Source of the DNA: Nilaparvata lugens
Taxonomy: Eukaryota; Arthropoda; Insecta; Hemiptera; Delphacidae
DNA length: 64,000 nucleotides
Assembly: GCF_014356525.2 (NCBI RefSeq)
Contig: NC_052507.1
Span: forward strand, 62,312,295-62,376,294
Direction: 5' to 3'
Shown: piece by piece, positions 14,101-28,400 of the stretch
How the letters are laid out: the number at the start of each line of letters is the position of its first letter
Position numbering within the stretch: the stretch's first letter is position 1
Notes under the pieces: model-generated
The model's database searches: none
Seen by the model: only the letters and a program-made list of their open reading frames with translations
Told to the model about the DNA's origin: nothing
Program-made: the position numbers and the translations under genes

Positions 14101-17100
14101 ATTCATGGGGTCGTTCAAGGATAATTTTACTACTTTTCAAATTCAAATTCATTTATTTGCCATAAAACAATATAGATTGATAAAATAAATATTCTAACTT
14201 ACAAAATGGCACTACCGGCAAAGAAAACTTGTGCGCCGGCAGTGAGTTCAAACAACTAGGTACAGCAAACATGTCAATAGAAAGAAAAAGATCTTATTCA
14301 AACCACTAGAATAAATAAAATTATGGAAACCAGGTCACATCTCAATACTTACAAACGATAAGACAAAGTAACAGAATCACAAGCAAGTGACAAACTCATA
14401 AAGACCAATTCAAGGAAGCCATGACAATAATTTTTTTTATTTATAACACAAGAAAGAAACACTACATAATGGATATAGATAATTTAAAATGAACATTTAT
14501 CCTAATCCAATCCAGTATAAGATTCATTATGGATTTTGTAATTCTATTAATAATGAATTCAGTTGGGACTTTATTTATAAACAAGTAACACTGATATTTA
14601 AACTGACGTCTACATACACTTAATTTGGTACTAAAATTTGATTCAATAATATTCAAGTTCTGTAAGCTTCAAATTCATTCTTTTAATCGAATTTTAATGT
14701 CAATTATTTATACAATCAATCAATTCATTTATTCCACAAACAAACATAATACAAAATAGTACAAAATATATAAAAATTTGAAAAGTGGACAACCCTAGGC
14801 ATAAGCCCGATTGGGGTGTACTACTCCTAATTAAACAACTATAAATACTCAGAAAAGTAAGGCCGCTCCGCTATATAAGTTAACTTAGCATAATAAATTA
14901 TGACTTAAAAGAAAATACATTTTTCCTGCTACGGTAGCCCATAAGATAAAAACAAGGATGAAATAATTACATTATGATGAATAAAAGATATACATAGATA
15001 AAACCAAAAATAGAAAATTTACAATGCAAATTTCCTTCTATTACAAATTCAACCTGAAAATTTGAGTATATTTATGTACCAGTATCATTTTTCTGATATC
15101 CGCGCACAAGCCTACAGCTTATAGGTCATCATCTTCACCTAAAATATGTTAAATAAGTAATATTACTCTTTTTTTATTATTACTTCCATTAAAACTAGTC
15201 ACTAGGACTAACCATTAATTTTGTTCTCTTATTTCTTATCCTAAAATATTAATTTTCATTGCTAAAGTCTTCCAGTGAAGCCTACAGTTCTAATCTATAA
15301 TTCTTCTACTTTAAATTCTTTCGCTACACATTTATTTAATTACTCATATTACTCATAACTGAAGTTTTTTGACAAATTTTTGAAATAAGAAGTTCTTTGA
15401 TTCAATGTTTTTGAGTAATTGAAGTGACTGTCCCCAATGTACTGTTCCATGTAATGATTAGTAATATCTCTGAAAATAGCACAAAAGATATAACGTCATT
15501 GTTTCCTGGATAATTGTTACTCTGGCTGGTTAGTCATTTCCTTTGTTAGAAGTAATAGTAGTAAATCGAGAACAATAGCTTCTAAACACAATAATTTTTG
15601 TTCAATACCGTGTTGTGTCTATATGGTTATAATGATCAACATGTTGAACTGATATCTTTGTTCTTGTAATGAATTGGCTAAGAGTAATTAAATTAGAATT
15701 TTAGTGTCATGAATTAGTATCCATATCCCCCTACCATGCACGTTATAGTGGCAGTATTTGATTACCATTGGTGTTGCTATCCTTCTCTATCATTCGACAA
15801 AGTAGGTAGTAATATAATTTTCTAGCTCCCTAACGTTGCCAGATCGTTAACAGTATTCAACAACTTTGTCAGTATTTGATTAACATTGGTGTTGCTATCC
15901 TTGTCTATAATTCAACAAATCAGATTAATGAATTTTCATGATTAAGATGAAATATTTTGTTAATTAATTATTAATTCTACATTGTTAAAAGACGATCTGG
16001 CAAGAGAGCAAAGCGAGAAAAAGATAGTGCTATCCGCTTTGTTGAATGATAGACAAGGATAGCAATACCATTGCTAATCAAACACTATAGCTATAGTGAG
16101 GACCACGCTATGAATGGCAGATAAAATTGGTGATGCTATCCTTGTCTATCATTCAACAAATCAGATACCGCTATTCTTTTCTACCGCCGCAACGTACCTA
16201 GATCGTTTTTTTTTTTTTTTTAATTAGAAATATAATCAATCTACAAAATATCCAATGTCAATTATTATGAACTATTTCAATTATTCATTCTCAACTATTT
16301 ATTAATTAATTATTGATGAATAAAGCATAATTGATTATTTTTAACAAGAATTAACAGTCAAAGTGGAGCAGCATAACCTAATTTTTAGACATTGGTGTAC
16401 TACTATCAAAATTTGGTAAGGGAACAGTTTTGGGCTAGGCCTGTTGGTCCTTTTCTAATCATGTATTTAATTTGTGCATTGTTAAATGTAAATAAATAAA
16501 TATTACATCAGCTATCGGTATCAACTATCTTCTATAGAAGACGATCGCAATGAACTTCGTTCTATCATCACGGACTATGAATCCTTTAAATGGTTCAGAA
16601 CTCCCTGCTCCTAATCACAATATTTCTGTCGGCACAGATACAAAACTTCTAGGAGTTGCTTTAGATGAGACCCTATCATGGAATGCCCACATACAGCATC
16701 TTTTAGAGAAACTCAGTTCTGCATCTTATGTCATAAATGTATTGAAAGACACATGCAGTCTGAGTGTCTTATTGGACGAGTACAGAGGATATTTTTAGAG
16801 CTTAGTCAAATATGGGATATTATTTTGGGGTGCTTCGTCTCAATCAGACAGAGTTTTCAAAGCTCAAAAAATTATAATCAGACGAATTTCCAATTTGAGG
16901 TGGAGACACACATGTAGGGACATTTCCAAAAACAAAAAAATTCTCACTGTTCCCTCAATTTATATTTATGCGACTCTCATGTTTGCTTTCAAAAATAGCT
17001 TGCACAAAAGGAATGAAACTGTAAGAGGAACTAGAACTCAAAATTTATTATTTTACCGAATGCACAGAACATCTAAATTAGAAAAGGGAGCACTATACAG

Positions 17101-19461
17101 AGCAATTAAGTTTTTCAACCATCACCCAAACGAAATCAGAATAATAAATTCAAGGAAAAAGTTTTGACACATGAAGCATTTTATTCAGTCCGAGAGTTTT
17201 TAGATGACCATTGACAGCTTCTCTTCCTGAGATCCAACCCATTAATACAAGGTACTTATTCAAAAGCTAAATTCTGTAGGTCCTTCCACTGTGAGAGGGG
17301 ACGCCAAACTGCCTCTAGGGCGAAAAACTAAGAATACCTTGTACTATTTCTCTCCCAAATTTAGGTAACTTAGAAGTCCAAAATGAGGATAATGATCAAA
17401 TGGTGTATGTAACAAGGATCCAATGGTGTTATTAATGTATAATCATCAAGCTCTCTTGTTCTGAAGTTATTTTCACAATAAAATTATTATTTAGTCTTTA
17501 TTTTTTCGTTTATTTTAGGATTTAATGGAACAAGGCAACAACCAACGCACAACCGCATCGACGAATATGAATGACGTGAGCAGCAGAAGTCACGCCATAT
17601 TCACGCTGATGTTCGTTCAGGCGCAAGGAGGCCTCTCTAACGATGTACCCACTGAAACTGTGTCCAAAGTGCACCTGGTCGACTTGGCTGGCAGGTAAAC
17701 TAATTCAAATTATACGAGAATTAACTGAGATTAATCAAGTAAATCAAATTGAAGAAGAAAAAGAAAATACAATATTACATAAACAAATCAATACAATTCC
17801 AACGTAAAATGCCCTAAAGGTATTCCTGTATTGGGCATTAACAATATTATATTCGATATAGGCCTATAAATAGAACAACTAACAACACAACCATGTTGTG
17901 TATAATTCATACTAGACAGTTGGCTTTTTCATGACAGTTAGGGCCGTAAGCTAAAGCTTAAACCAAATCTGGACTTTTTTTGGTTAAACTAAAATTCCGT
18001 TTGCACAATATCAGTTTAAACTCTGTATTGAGTTTAACCTCTGGGAAAGTTTAAACCTCCAAAGCAGGAGGTTTAAACCAAATAATTTGGATTAACTTGA
18101 CATCTGTAAAGATTTGATGGGGAAACAGCTTACCATATAGTAATTAGTAAATTATTTCTCGACGGTTGTTTTTATTACTTCTGTAGACGAGAATAATTAT
18201 TTAGTTTATAGTGAATCATTATTTGAATGTAAATATAGTTATAATAGAGGAATTGATAGGAGTTTTTAATGCGATTGATAAAGATGACTGCGAAGAAATT
18301 TTGAAACTGAGAAAAAATGGGCAAAAAACGAATGATTTAAATTTCTGGGATGATAGAGAATTTTGGATATGTCGTTGGATACGTTCTCTTGTGAATATGG
18401 TTAACAATAATTAATACCTTAACAATTATTAATACTTTAAAAAGTAAGGTTTTTAATAACAAATCTCATACACTTTACGAATTGAAGGCTTATATTGAAA
18501 GAGAGATTAAAATCATTTCTGAGCAAACACTACGAAAAATGGCTGCAAATGTTATGAAACATGTTTGAACCTGCGTTACTAGTGGAGGAAGCCATTTTGA
18601 ACATTTATTGTGAAGTTTTAAAGGTAATTTGAATATAATAAAGGTAATAATTTCATACAGCATAACTTATAATTACTTTAATAACTTAATGTAATAAATT
18701 CACTTTCTCAAACTTCCATGTGCGTCCTTTTTGAAACATCCGTTATTTATATATATGTCTTTATATACTAATAACTCTGTAATTTCATTGTGTGCTATTT
18801 ATATTCTTTGATTTGCTGAAGAATGTTTATAAATTCAATTATAATAATTCTATTGTACAAAACATGCAAAAAATAACCACAATCAACTTGAAAGAACTCA
18901 CTCTCCACTCACAGACTCAAGTCTTTGTGGAGAGTATTCACAGTTAAATGTTTAAATGAATTTTATAAACTTTATTATGATTTTGTGAATAAAAAGCTAT
19001 TTGATTGATTGATTGCAGCGAGCGAGCAGATGCTTCAGGAGCGACCGGTCAACGCCTGAAGGAAGGCGCTCACATCAACAAGTCCCTTGTGACTCTGGGT
19101 TCTGTGATCTCAGCATTGGCCGAGTTGTCAGCTGGTGTCTCCGGCCGCAAGGCGGGTGGTTTCATCCCCTACAGGGACTCAGTACTCACCTGGCTGCTCA
19201 AGGACAGTCTCGGTGGCAACTCTAAGACTATCATGATTGCTGGTTAGTATTCACTTTTTTTATGCCCGGATTGGTCTATGGACTGCTTCTAAGGGTGTGA
19301 TACCAGTTTATGGGATCTCTACACAGTTTATTACTTTCCTTGCCCTATTACCATAGGTAAGGAAAGTATTGCTTTCCGAAAAAAATTAAGGTACCCCAAT
19401 TTCTAAATTTCTATACGTTTCAAGGTCCCCTGAGTCTAAAAAAGAGTGGTTTCTGGGTATT

Positions 19462-19499
<38 letters not shown>

Positions 19500-22400
19500 T
19501 GTATGAGTGTATGTGCGTCTGTGTACACGATATCTCATCTCCCAATTAACGGAATGACTTGAAATTTGGAATGTAAGGTCCTTACAATATAAGGATCCGA
19601 CACGAACAATTTCGATCAAATGCTATCCAAGATGGCAGCTAAAATGGCGGAAATGTTGTCAAAAACAGGGGTTTTCGCGATTTTCTCGAAAACAGCTCCA
19701 ACGATTTTGATTAAAGTTATACCTTAAATAGTCATCGATAAGCTCTATCAACTGCCACAAGTCCCATATCTGTAAAACTTTCAGGAGCTCCGCCCCATCT
19801 ATGCAAAGTATCATTCTCAATTATCAGGCTTCAGATACAATTTAAACAAAAAATTTCGAGTGGAAAAGATTGAGCATGAAAATCTCTACAAGTAATGTTC
19901 AGTAACATTTTCACCTAAAATTGGAAATAAGCTCGAAATTAGAGAAAATGTGATTATCCAATTGCAAACTATGGGCAACTGTTGATTCTATTAAATGATT
20001 CACTATGAAGAGATAGCAGACCTCGTGTGTCTCCAACGTTATTGCCCTGTCACCAGCTGGCTCAAATCTTTGAATAGTATACTTGAGATGCGCGGGAACA
20101 CTAGCGACAGGTGATCAATATTCATAACGGTAAGGAAAGCTTTTTTTCTGTTAAGTATTTGTTAGGCATGATGCACACATAATATGAGCCCTTGTTCATG
20201 ATCTTGAGTGATTAGAGTGTGGGGTAGAAGAAGATTCAGTTCATGTCTTGTTAACACATAAGTAATTCTGTACCCTGAATCCGTTATTTAACTTGGATCA
20301 CTACAATGTTGGGTACGCGACTAGGTGTCACCCCGACTACTTGTCCCCTTTTAAAACCGGTTTTTAGGGGACAAGTAGACGTGAGCCATATCCGTCTACT
20401 TGTCTCCTTTCTGAGGAGGTGACAACTAGTCGAGGGGACACCCTGTCGCGAGGGTGCGAGGTGTCAGGTTGTCGTTTACGGTCACGACTAGTTGGCACCT
20501 CCGGTCCAGTAGGTGTCAAGTAGTGGGGGTGACAACTAGACGGCAATGGTATATTTTTACGAGGGTACAAGTAGTCGTCTACGGTCACGACAACCTATCC
20601 CCTCGACTCCACTCCACAAGAAATCACCATTTCGGCTGGCTCTTCATTTGAAACTTGTTGGAAAATGAAGCCTTACTATCTAGTTCTATATGAGAAGGCA
20701 TTAAGATTCCTAATTTTGATATAAGATATATAATAAGACTTCATGTAATACCTCAGTTGATAACCAGACTGATAGCTTCATCTGCCATATCATTGATGGA
20801 TGAAAATTTGACCGTCCTAGCATTAGGCTCAATTTACTCGTAAACGGTGCGTCTGACGGGAAAATATAACTCAACAAAATGTGTTTAGAATTGTTTTCTA
20901 CGTCTGGTTCAGTCATCAAAAGGGCTTATTATTTATTTTTTTCTGTTTTCAACCAACTCGAAAAAAATTGTCCTAAAAATAGACGGCGTATATAACCCGA
21001 ACCATGCGTTTGACGGGAAAATCTTACTGAACCAAAAGTGCTTAGAATTCAATTCCCCCCATTTCTCCCTTCCTTTTTTCCTCATTACTTCTCTTCTCTT
21101 CTTTGCCTGCCTATTACATGGGAAACCATAGTTGGCTAGGTACCTTCCTCTCTTTTTTTTCTCTTCTTCAACACACCCAAACACTAAGCCCATTGTTTTT
21201 TTATATTTGTAACATTTTATTGTGTTTTATTTGTTTCGTAAATCTTTGTAATTTTGTTTTGTCTTGTTTTGTGTGTTTTTAATAAATTGAATAAATTGAA
21301 TAAATTGAATAAATTGAAAAAAAATTCTACATCATAACCAGTAATAAAAATTGCTTGAATCCTCCTCCCTACGCCGCGGGGGTGTAAGTTGTGCCAACTG
21401 GTGCTCTGTAGGTGACAAGTAGTCGGGGTGACACCTTGACGCCTGCGTGCAAGGTGTCATGTAGACGTGAGCCATCCCCGTCTACTCGTCTCCTTTCTAA
21501 GGAGGTGACAACTAGTCGAGGGGACACCCTGACGCGAGGGTGCGAGGTGTCAAGTTGTCGTTTACGGTCATGACTAGTTGGCACCTTTGGTCCAGTAGGT
21601 GTCAAGTAGTCGGGGTGACAACTGGACGGCAATGGTATATTTTTACGAGGGTACAAGTAGTCGTCTACGGTCACGACAACCTATCCCCTCGACTCCACTC
21701 CACAAGAAATCACCATTTCGGCTGGCTCTTCATTTGAAACTTGTTGGAAAATGAAGCCTTACTATCAAGATCTATATGAGAAGGCATTAAGATTCCTAAT
21801 TTTGATATAAGATATATAATAAGACTTCATGTAATGCCTCAGTTTATAACCAGACTGATAGCTTCATCTACCATATCATTGATGGATGAAAATTTGACTG
21901 TCCTAGCATTAGGCTAAATTTACTCGTAAACGGTGCGTCTGACGGAAAAATATAACTGAACAAAATGTGTTTAGAATTGTTTTCTACGTCTGGTTCAGTC
22001 ATCAAAAGGACTTATTATTTATTTTTTTCTGTTTTCAACCAACTCGAAAAAATTTGTCCTAAAAATAGACGGCGTATATCACCCGAACCGTGTGTTTGAC
22101 GGTAAAATGTTACTGAACCAAAAGTGCTTAGAATTCAATTCTACATCATAACCAGTAATAAAAATTGCTTGAACTCTCCTCCCTACGCCGCGGGGGTGTA
22201 AGTTGTGCCAACTGGTGCTCTGTAGGTGACAAGAAGTCGGGGTGACACCTTGACGCCTGCGTGCAAGGTTTCATGTAGACGTGAGCCATCCCCGTCTACT
22301 TGTCTCCTTTCTAAGGAGGTGACAACTAGTCGAGGGGACACCCTGACGCGAGGGTGCGAGGTGTCAAGTTGTCGTTTACGGTCATGACTAGTTGGCACCT

Positions 22401-25400
22401 TTGGTCCAGTAGGTGTCAAGTAGTTGGGGGGACAACTAGACGGCAATGGCATATTTTTACGAGGGTACAAGTAGTCGCCTATGGCCAAAATGACCAGGTG
22501 TCAAGTAGTCGGGGTCACAACTGGACGGCTACCCCAATGTTGAAGCTTTAATGTTAGTGGCGTTTTATGGGAACAAGCAGTAATCAGTAGTCACGTTATA
22601 TGGAACAATCTACCACTGGAACTGGATGAATTGTCCACATACCGTGTTCCCAGAACGTACCCTTTAATTAGAGTTGTTATTTTACTGTGTATAATTAATA
22701 TCACTCTAATTGATAAGGCTCATTTTCAGCTTCTAAATTGGACTGTTGTTTTTGATCCGTTTTAGGCTTGAGCCTATGGTACTTTTTTAAATTTTGTTTA
22801 AATCTGAATGATTAAATAAATAAACTTACTCGCCTACACGACAGCACAGGAAACTCCCGAACATATTACAATTTTGGCTAATTTGTAGTGTCCCTGATTC
22901 TATCATTGATTAGATGCAATCGTTTTTTATTACAGCTGTATCACCTGCAGACTGCAACTACAGTGAGACACTGAGTACACTGCGTTATGCTAATCGAGCC
23001 AAGAACATAATCAACAAGCCCACAATAAATGAAGACGAGAATGTGAAGTTGATCAGAGAATTGAGAGAGGAGATAACCAAATTGAAATCGATGATGACTG
23101 AGAGCGAAGGCGTGAGTATCCAATGCAAACTTATTTATCTCTTTTCTGTATAGGGCTACTTGTAATATAAATATAAAAATTATAAAAATCTCAGTACCCT
23201 TTTTTTGAAATATTTTATAAAACAATAAATATTTAAAAAAAAGGTTACTGAGATTTTTATTTTCTTTATATCCAATACAAACTATAGTCCGTGCAAACCT
23301 TAGTTTGCATTCATGGCTTCATGGTCAATGTCAATTTTTACAAGGATAGGAGCGCACTGTTGCGGTATTTTGGAAAGACGTCTATGCTTCTTATATTTGA
23401 ACTAGCCGTCAGGCTCGCTTCGCTCGCCATATCCGTCTAGCCAGGGGGCTCCGCCCCCTGGACCCCCGACTGGATCGTCCAAGAATAGGAACAGCAGGCG
23501 AGCGAAGCGAGCATTTTTATCATATGCTAGGACGATCGAGTCGGGGATCCAGACTAAACGTCTGGCTTAACGGATATAGCGAGCAAAGCGAGCCTGACGG
23601 CTAGTAATATAATATTCCCAGGAATAGCTCCGATTGAAGTAGCGCCCAATCAGTTTTTCCGCGATAAATGCATTTCAATCTTCAACTTGGTGCCAACCTA
23701 ACAAAGTCAACTCAACTCAATGCCAACCTGACAAAATTATTAATTTAGTTACCAGTTAACAACTGTTTCGAAGAGGTACTCTCTCTAGATTATAGTTCTA
23801 TATTAACATATGGTATGGCCTTTTTTCAATTGTAATTAAGAGGATAAGAAGAATATACATGCTAAAAGACGAACTTTAAACCCTTAAAAACCACCCTTAG
23901 AGTTGAAATATTGCCAAAAGATTTCTTAGTGCGCCTCTAAAGGGCCAACTGAACATACCTACCAAATTTGAACGTTTTTGGTCCGGTAGATTTTTAGTTC
24001 TGCGAGTGAGTGAGTCAGTCAGTCAGTCAGTGAGTGAGTGCCATTTCGCTTCTATATATATAGATCTATTGTCCGTGCAAACTTCAGTTCTCATTCTGGA
24101 CTTTATGGCCAAGAATGATCTCTCATGAGAATAGGACCGCACTGTTGCCGTATTTCTGTCGATTCTATTAAAATTACCTTCGCTCTTTCTGTCAGACAGT
24201 AAGCTTACTGGCTTCTGTGAAATCTGGCAGCACTGTACTCCATAAGTGCTATGCTTCAAACTACGACTATACTGTGTAATAACTTTATTTCAATGGAGTC
24301 CAATTTATTATTGAATTTTCACTACTTGTTAGTGATATATTGAACATAACTTGTTGGATAGATTGGTTGTATTACTATAATCATGCTCTATAGTGAGGTG
24401 GTCCATGTTATAATGGCGGTGTGGGAAGATTGAGGAAAGCGTTGCCAATTTTTACATTCCTTGCCCTATTACCATAGGTAAGGTAAGTAGTATTGCTTTC
24501 CGAAAAAAATTAGGGTACCCCAATTTCTATACGTTTCAAGGTCCCCTGAGTCCAAAAAAGTGGTTTTTGGTTATTGGTCTGTATGTGTGTGTGTGCGTGT
24601 GTGTGTGTTTTGTGTATTGGTCTGTATGAGTGTATGTGCGTCTGTGTACACGATATCTCATCTCCCAATTAAAGGAATGACTTGAAATTTGGAACTTAAG
24701 GTCCTTACACTATAAGGATCCGTCACGAACAATTTCGATCAAATGCAATTCAAGATGGCGGCTAAAATGGCGAAAATGTTGTCAAAAACAGGATTTTTCG
24801 CGATTTTCTCGAAAACGGCTCCAACGATTCCGATTAAATTTATACGAAAAATAGTCATTGGTAAGCTCTATCAACTGCTACAAGTCCCATGTCTGTAAAA
24901 GTTTCAGGAGCTCCACCCCATCTTTGCAAAGTTTTATTTTAGATTCCCAATCATCAGGCTTCAGATACAATTTGAACAAAAAAGTTCAAGTGGAAAAGAT
25001 TGAGCATGAAAATCTCTACAATTAATGTTCAGTAACATTTCCACCTAAAATTGAAAATAAGCTTGAAATTCGAGAAAATGTGATTATTAAATTGCAAACT
25101 GTTGGCAACTGTTGATTCTATTAAATCATTCACTATGAAGAGATATCAGACCTCGTGTGTCTCCAGCGTTATTGTTCTGTCACCAGCTGACTCAGATCTT
25201 TGTTTATAAGTAGACTTGAGATGCGCGTGAACACTAGCATCAGGTGATCAATTCTCATAACGGCAAGGCAAGTTGTGTTTTTGCCTTGCTACAACCTACC
25301 TTTTATAAAGGATAATACTGATCTGACCGCTATATCTTATGTAACTGTTCAATCTTGTTTAAAATAATCTATTAAATTTTATTCGTCAACAAAATATTTT

Positions 25401-28400
25401 TTTCAATGACTGAATAATACCTAAATTTTCATAATTCACATTAAATATTTTGTTCGCTAATTATATTTTTACATTTTTGAAAAAAGATCTGGCAGTGTTG
25501 CTAGAAAAGGATAGGGCTATCAGCTTTGTCGGATGTTAGACATGGATAGCAACACCAATGTTAATCAAATACTGCCATTATAACGTGGACCTCACTATAG
25601 TAATTCTATGCAATTTATAATTGATCAATCTATTCATAAACGCATTAATTATATTGGGAAAGAGCAATTGGCTTAGCATAAAACTGCCTCCCCCCAATTC
25701 TATAAACAGTAATTCCCAAAATATAGGTTGTATTCCACTCACAAGAATTTGAGTCCAATTTTCTGTATAATTAACATGGTTGATTTATCGTGTGTCTGCA
25801 GGCGGGTTATATTTCACTCACTAGAAATTGAATCTAATTTCCTGTATGATTAATATAATTGATGTATCGTTTTGTTTACAGGCAACAGAAGTGCAACCGA
25901 AAGTCCTGGCCGTTCTCCAAGAGAAAGAGGCTCAAGAAAAGGTGCTCCGCGAGGAATGGAACGAAAAATGGCGGGAAACACAGAAAATCCTACAGGAACA
26001 GAAAGCCCTAGGACTACGCAAGGCTGGTGCTGGAGCGGGGATTGTTCTAGACTCGGATATGCCTCACTTAATTGGTATAGATGACGATCTACTTAGCACT
26101 GGGGTGACTTTGTATCACTTGAATGATGGGGAGACGTTAGTTGGCAGCAGTGACGCCGATGGAGATCGACAGGATATAATTCTGAATGGAGTTGATGTAG
26201 AGAAACATCACTGCAGTATCACGCTGAAAAACGGGGTGGCAACCCTGGTGCCTCATCACGAAGCCCTATGTTGGGTGAATGGGTCACAGGTGAACAAACC
26301 TACCCGTCTCTCACAAGGTTGCAATATTCTCCTGGGACGCACCAACCTGTTCCGTTATAACGATCCCGTTGAAGTCGAGAAGCTCAAGAAAGAAGGTAAC
26401 AGTCACTCAGTGCTCAACCTGTCCCGGTTATCTCTAATGAGCTGTTCCACACCTGACCTGTGTCGTGATGTTGAAAACAACAATGGAAGTTTCAGAAGAC
26501 CGGGGTCGGTGGTGTCGGAATCTGGGAGATCTAGAGAGGATATCCTAGAGTCCAGAGAGGATATCCTGAACGAGAGTTCGATAATTAGGGAGGATGATGT
26601 CCATCTATCCCTCCGGGAGAGGGAACAAGTACTGAAGAAGTCCATCGACCAGTTTAACTCAGATCAAGAGTCGAAACTGTCGTTCCTAGCCAGTGAACAT
26701 AAACGGATAGTCGAGTTGCAGGCGAATCTAGACCGTAAAAAAGAGGAACTAACGTTGTTAGAAATGAAACAAACCCAGTTTCGACGAGACTCCCTGAATG
26801 GGACCACAGAGATCGATGTCAATGTTCTAAATAATTTCAAGGATTCAATCAACAATATGGAGCAGGAACTGAAGCTACAGAATGAGACGTTGAGTGTTAT
26901 CGTTAGGAACGCTAATGAAAACGAGAAGAATTTCAAGAGACAAAACTTAAATCTGAGTTTAGTATCGGGTAATGATCATCAACCGTTAGCAACCAGTTCC
27001 CCCAATATCACAGTGAACAGCAACAGAATAATCGAGGATTTGGAAAGTCCGTTATCGGATTCCCCCAGGAACTTCAACCTCCAAATGCAACAACGAACCA
27101 TGTTTAGGAAGATGTCTGTAGATGTAGATCTCGACACAGACGCCCTCTACCAGATGAAATTCCTGACTCAGCAGATCTCCAACCAGAGACGTTTAATCAT
27201 GAAGTGTTTAGAAAGCGAGATAAACTCGGACGAATTGAATAAGCATATTTCAGTTCTGCAAGAGCTGAAGAGGGAGTATGTGCGATTGGAGCAACAGACT
27301 GATGATTGCAGCAGTAAGGAGAATTTCAAGATGGACGCCAACGGTGCCACTCAGAGCAGCGGCACAATGTCGCACGACCATCTGTCGCACGACTCTGACG
27401 ATCTGTCAACGTCGGCCGACGACACGATATCTGAGTCGTTGATGGGCAGTCGTGTGTTCAAGAGTCGTGACTGTTTGAACTGTTCGGTGCTCAGTCGGTC
27501 GTCGCGAGATATCCGGTACAGAATATTACAGTGAGTAGATAGTTTTATAATTAATTTATTCGTCGTAGAAATACAAACTGAATATAACCGTAGAGAAAAG
27601 ACAGCATAAGAATATATCCCGTGGTGTAGGTAGTTTTTGTTCCACAAGCCCATTATTTAACTCAAGCCGACTACTGTCTATTACTAGTAGTTCTATGAAC
27701 AGTAGACCTCACGCAGTATTCTCATCCACAAGTACCTGATGTCAACTGTTTTAAATGTTAACAAACTCAGTTCACGTTTGAATTTGTATTCCATAATTAT
27801 GATATAATTCATCCAGTTCCGTGATGATCTTTCTATCTGATGAAAATTATTTTTTTAGAATCGAAAATATTATAATTTCTCCAGCATTAATTAGTTCATT
27901 TGTTTTACTTTTATTCACCTATTAAATTAGTTTTTTGGAATGTGAGAATATTGATACTGATGGGCACGCATAATAATACCATGACTGCAAAACAAAATTT
28001 TGAAACCTTAAACCCAAATTTATTTAAAAAATGTTAACAACTCAATCCTTATAGATTATATTAGATTGAACATAACTTATCATACACTTGATGAACATGT
28101 GTTTGTCAACTTCCGTTCAATCTAATAGAATCTATAAGGATTAAGTTATAACCATTTTGTTAATAACTTTGGTGTAAACCCAGCTTAAAGATGCATATCT
28201 CTTTAATGTCTTTGATTGAAACTAAAGACCTTATACAAATACAGTAATAGACTGGCTTCTCCACACATCTGTGTAATCACATGTCAGCTGATTTATGATG
28301 AATAATTCTATAGTCTGATTTTTACTCCAATATTGGCGTATGAAGGAGGCTCCTTTTTCCTTATATATTTATCCTTGAAATGCAAAATTTCCAAAAAAAC

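Noticed and set aside
20364..22551. Open frames of 65-101 codons on both strands in the 814-bp array
   Set aside because: They recur because the DNA is tandemly repeated and less AT-rich, so stops are fewer. They have no recognisable motif, and frames on both strands are open together.
25828..25881. ATG at 25828 as an alternative start of a separate protein
   Set aside because: It lies in intron sequence immediately before a strong acceptor, and the exon continues the kinesin neck in phase.
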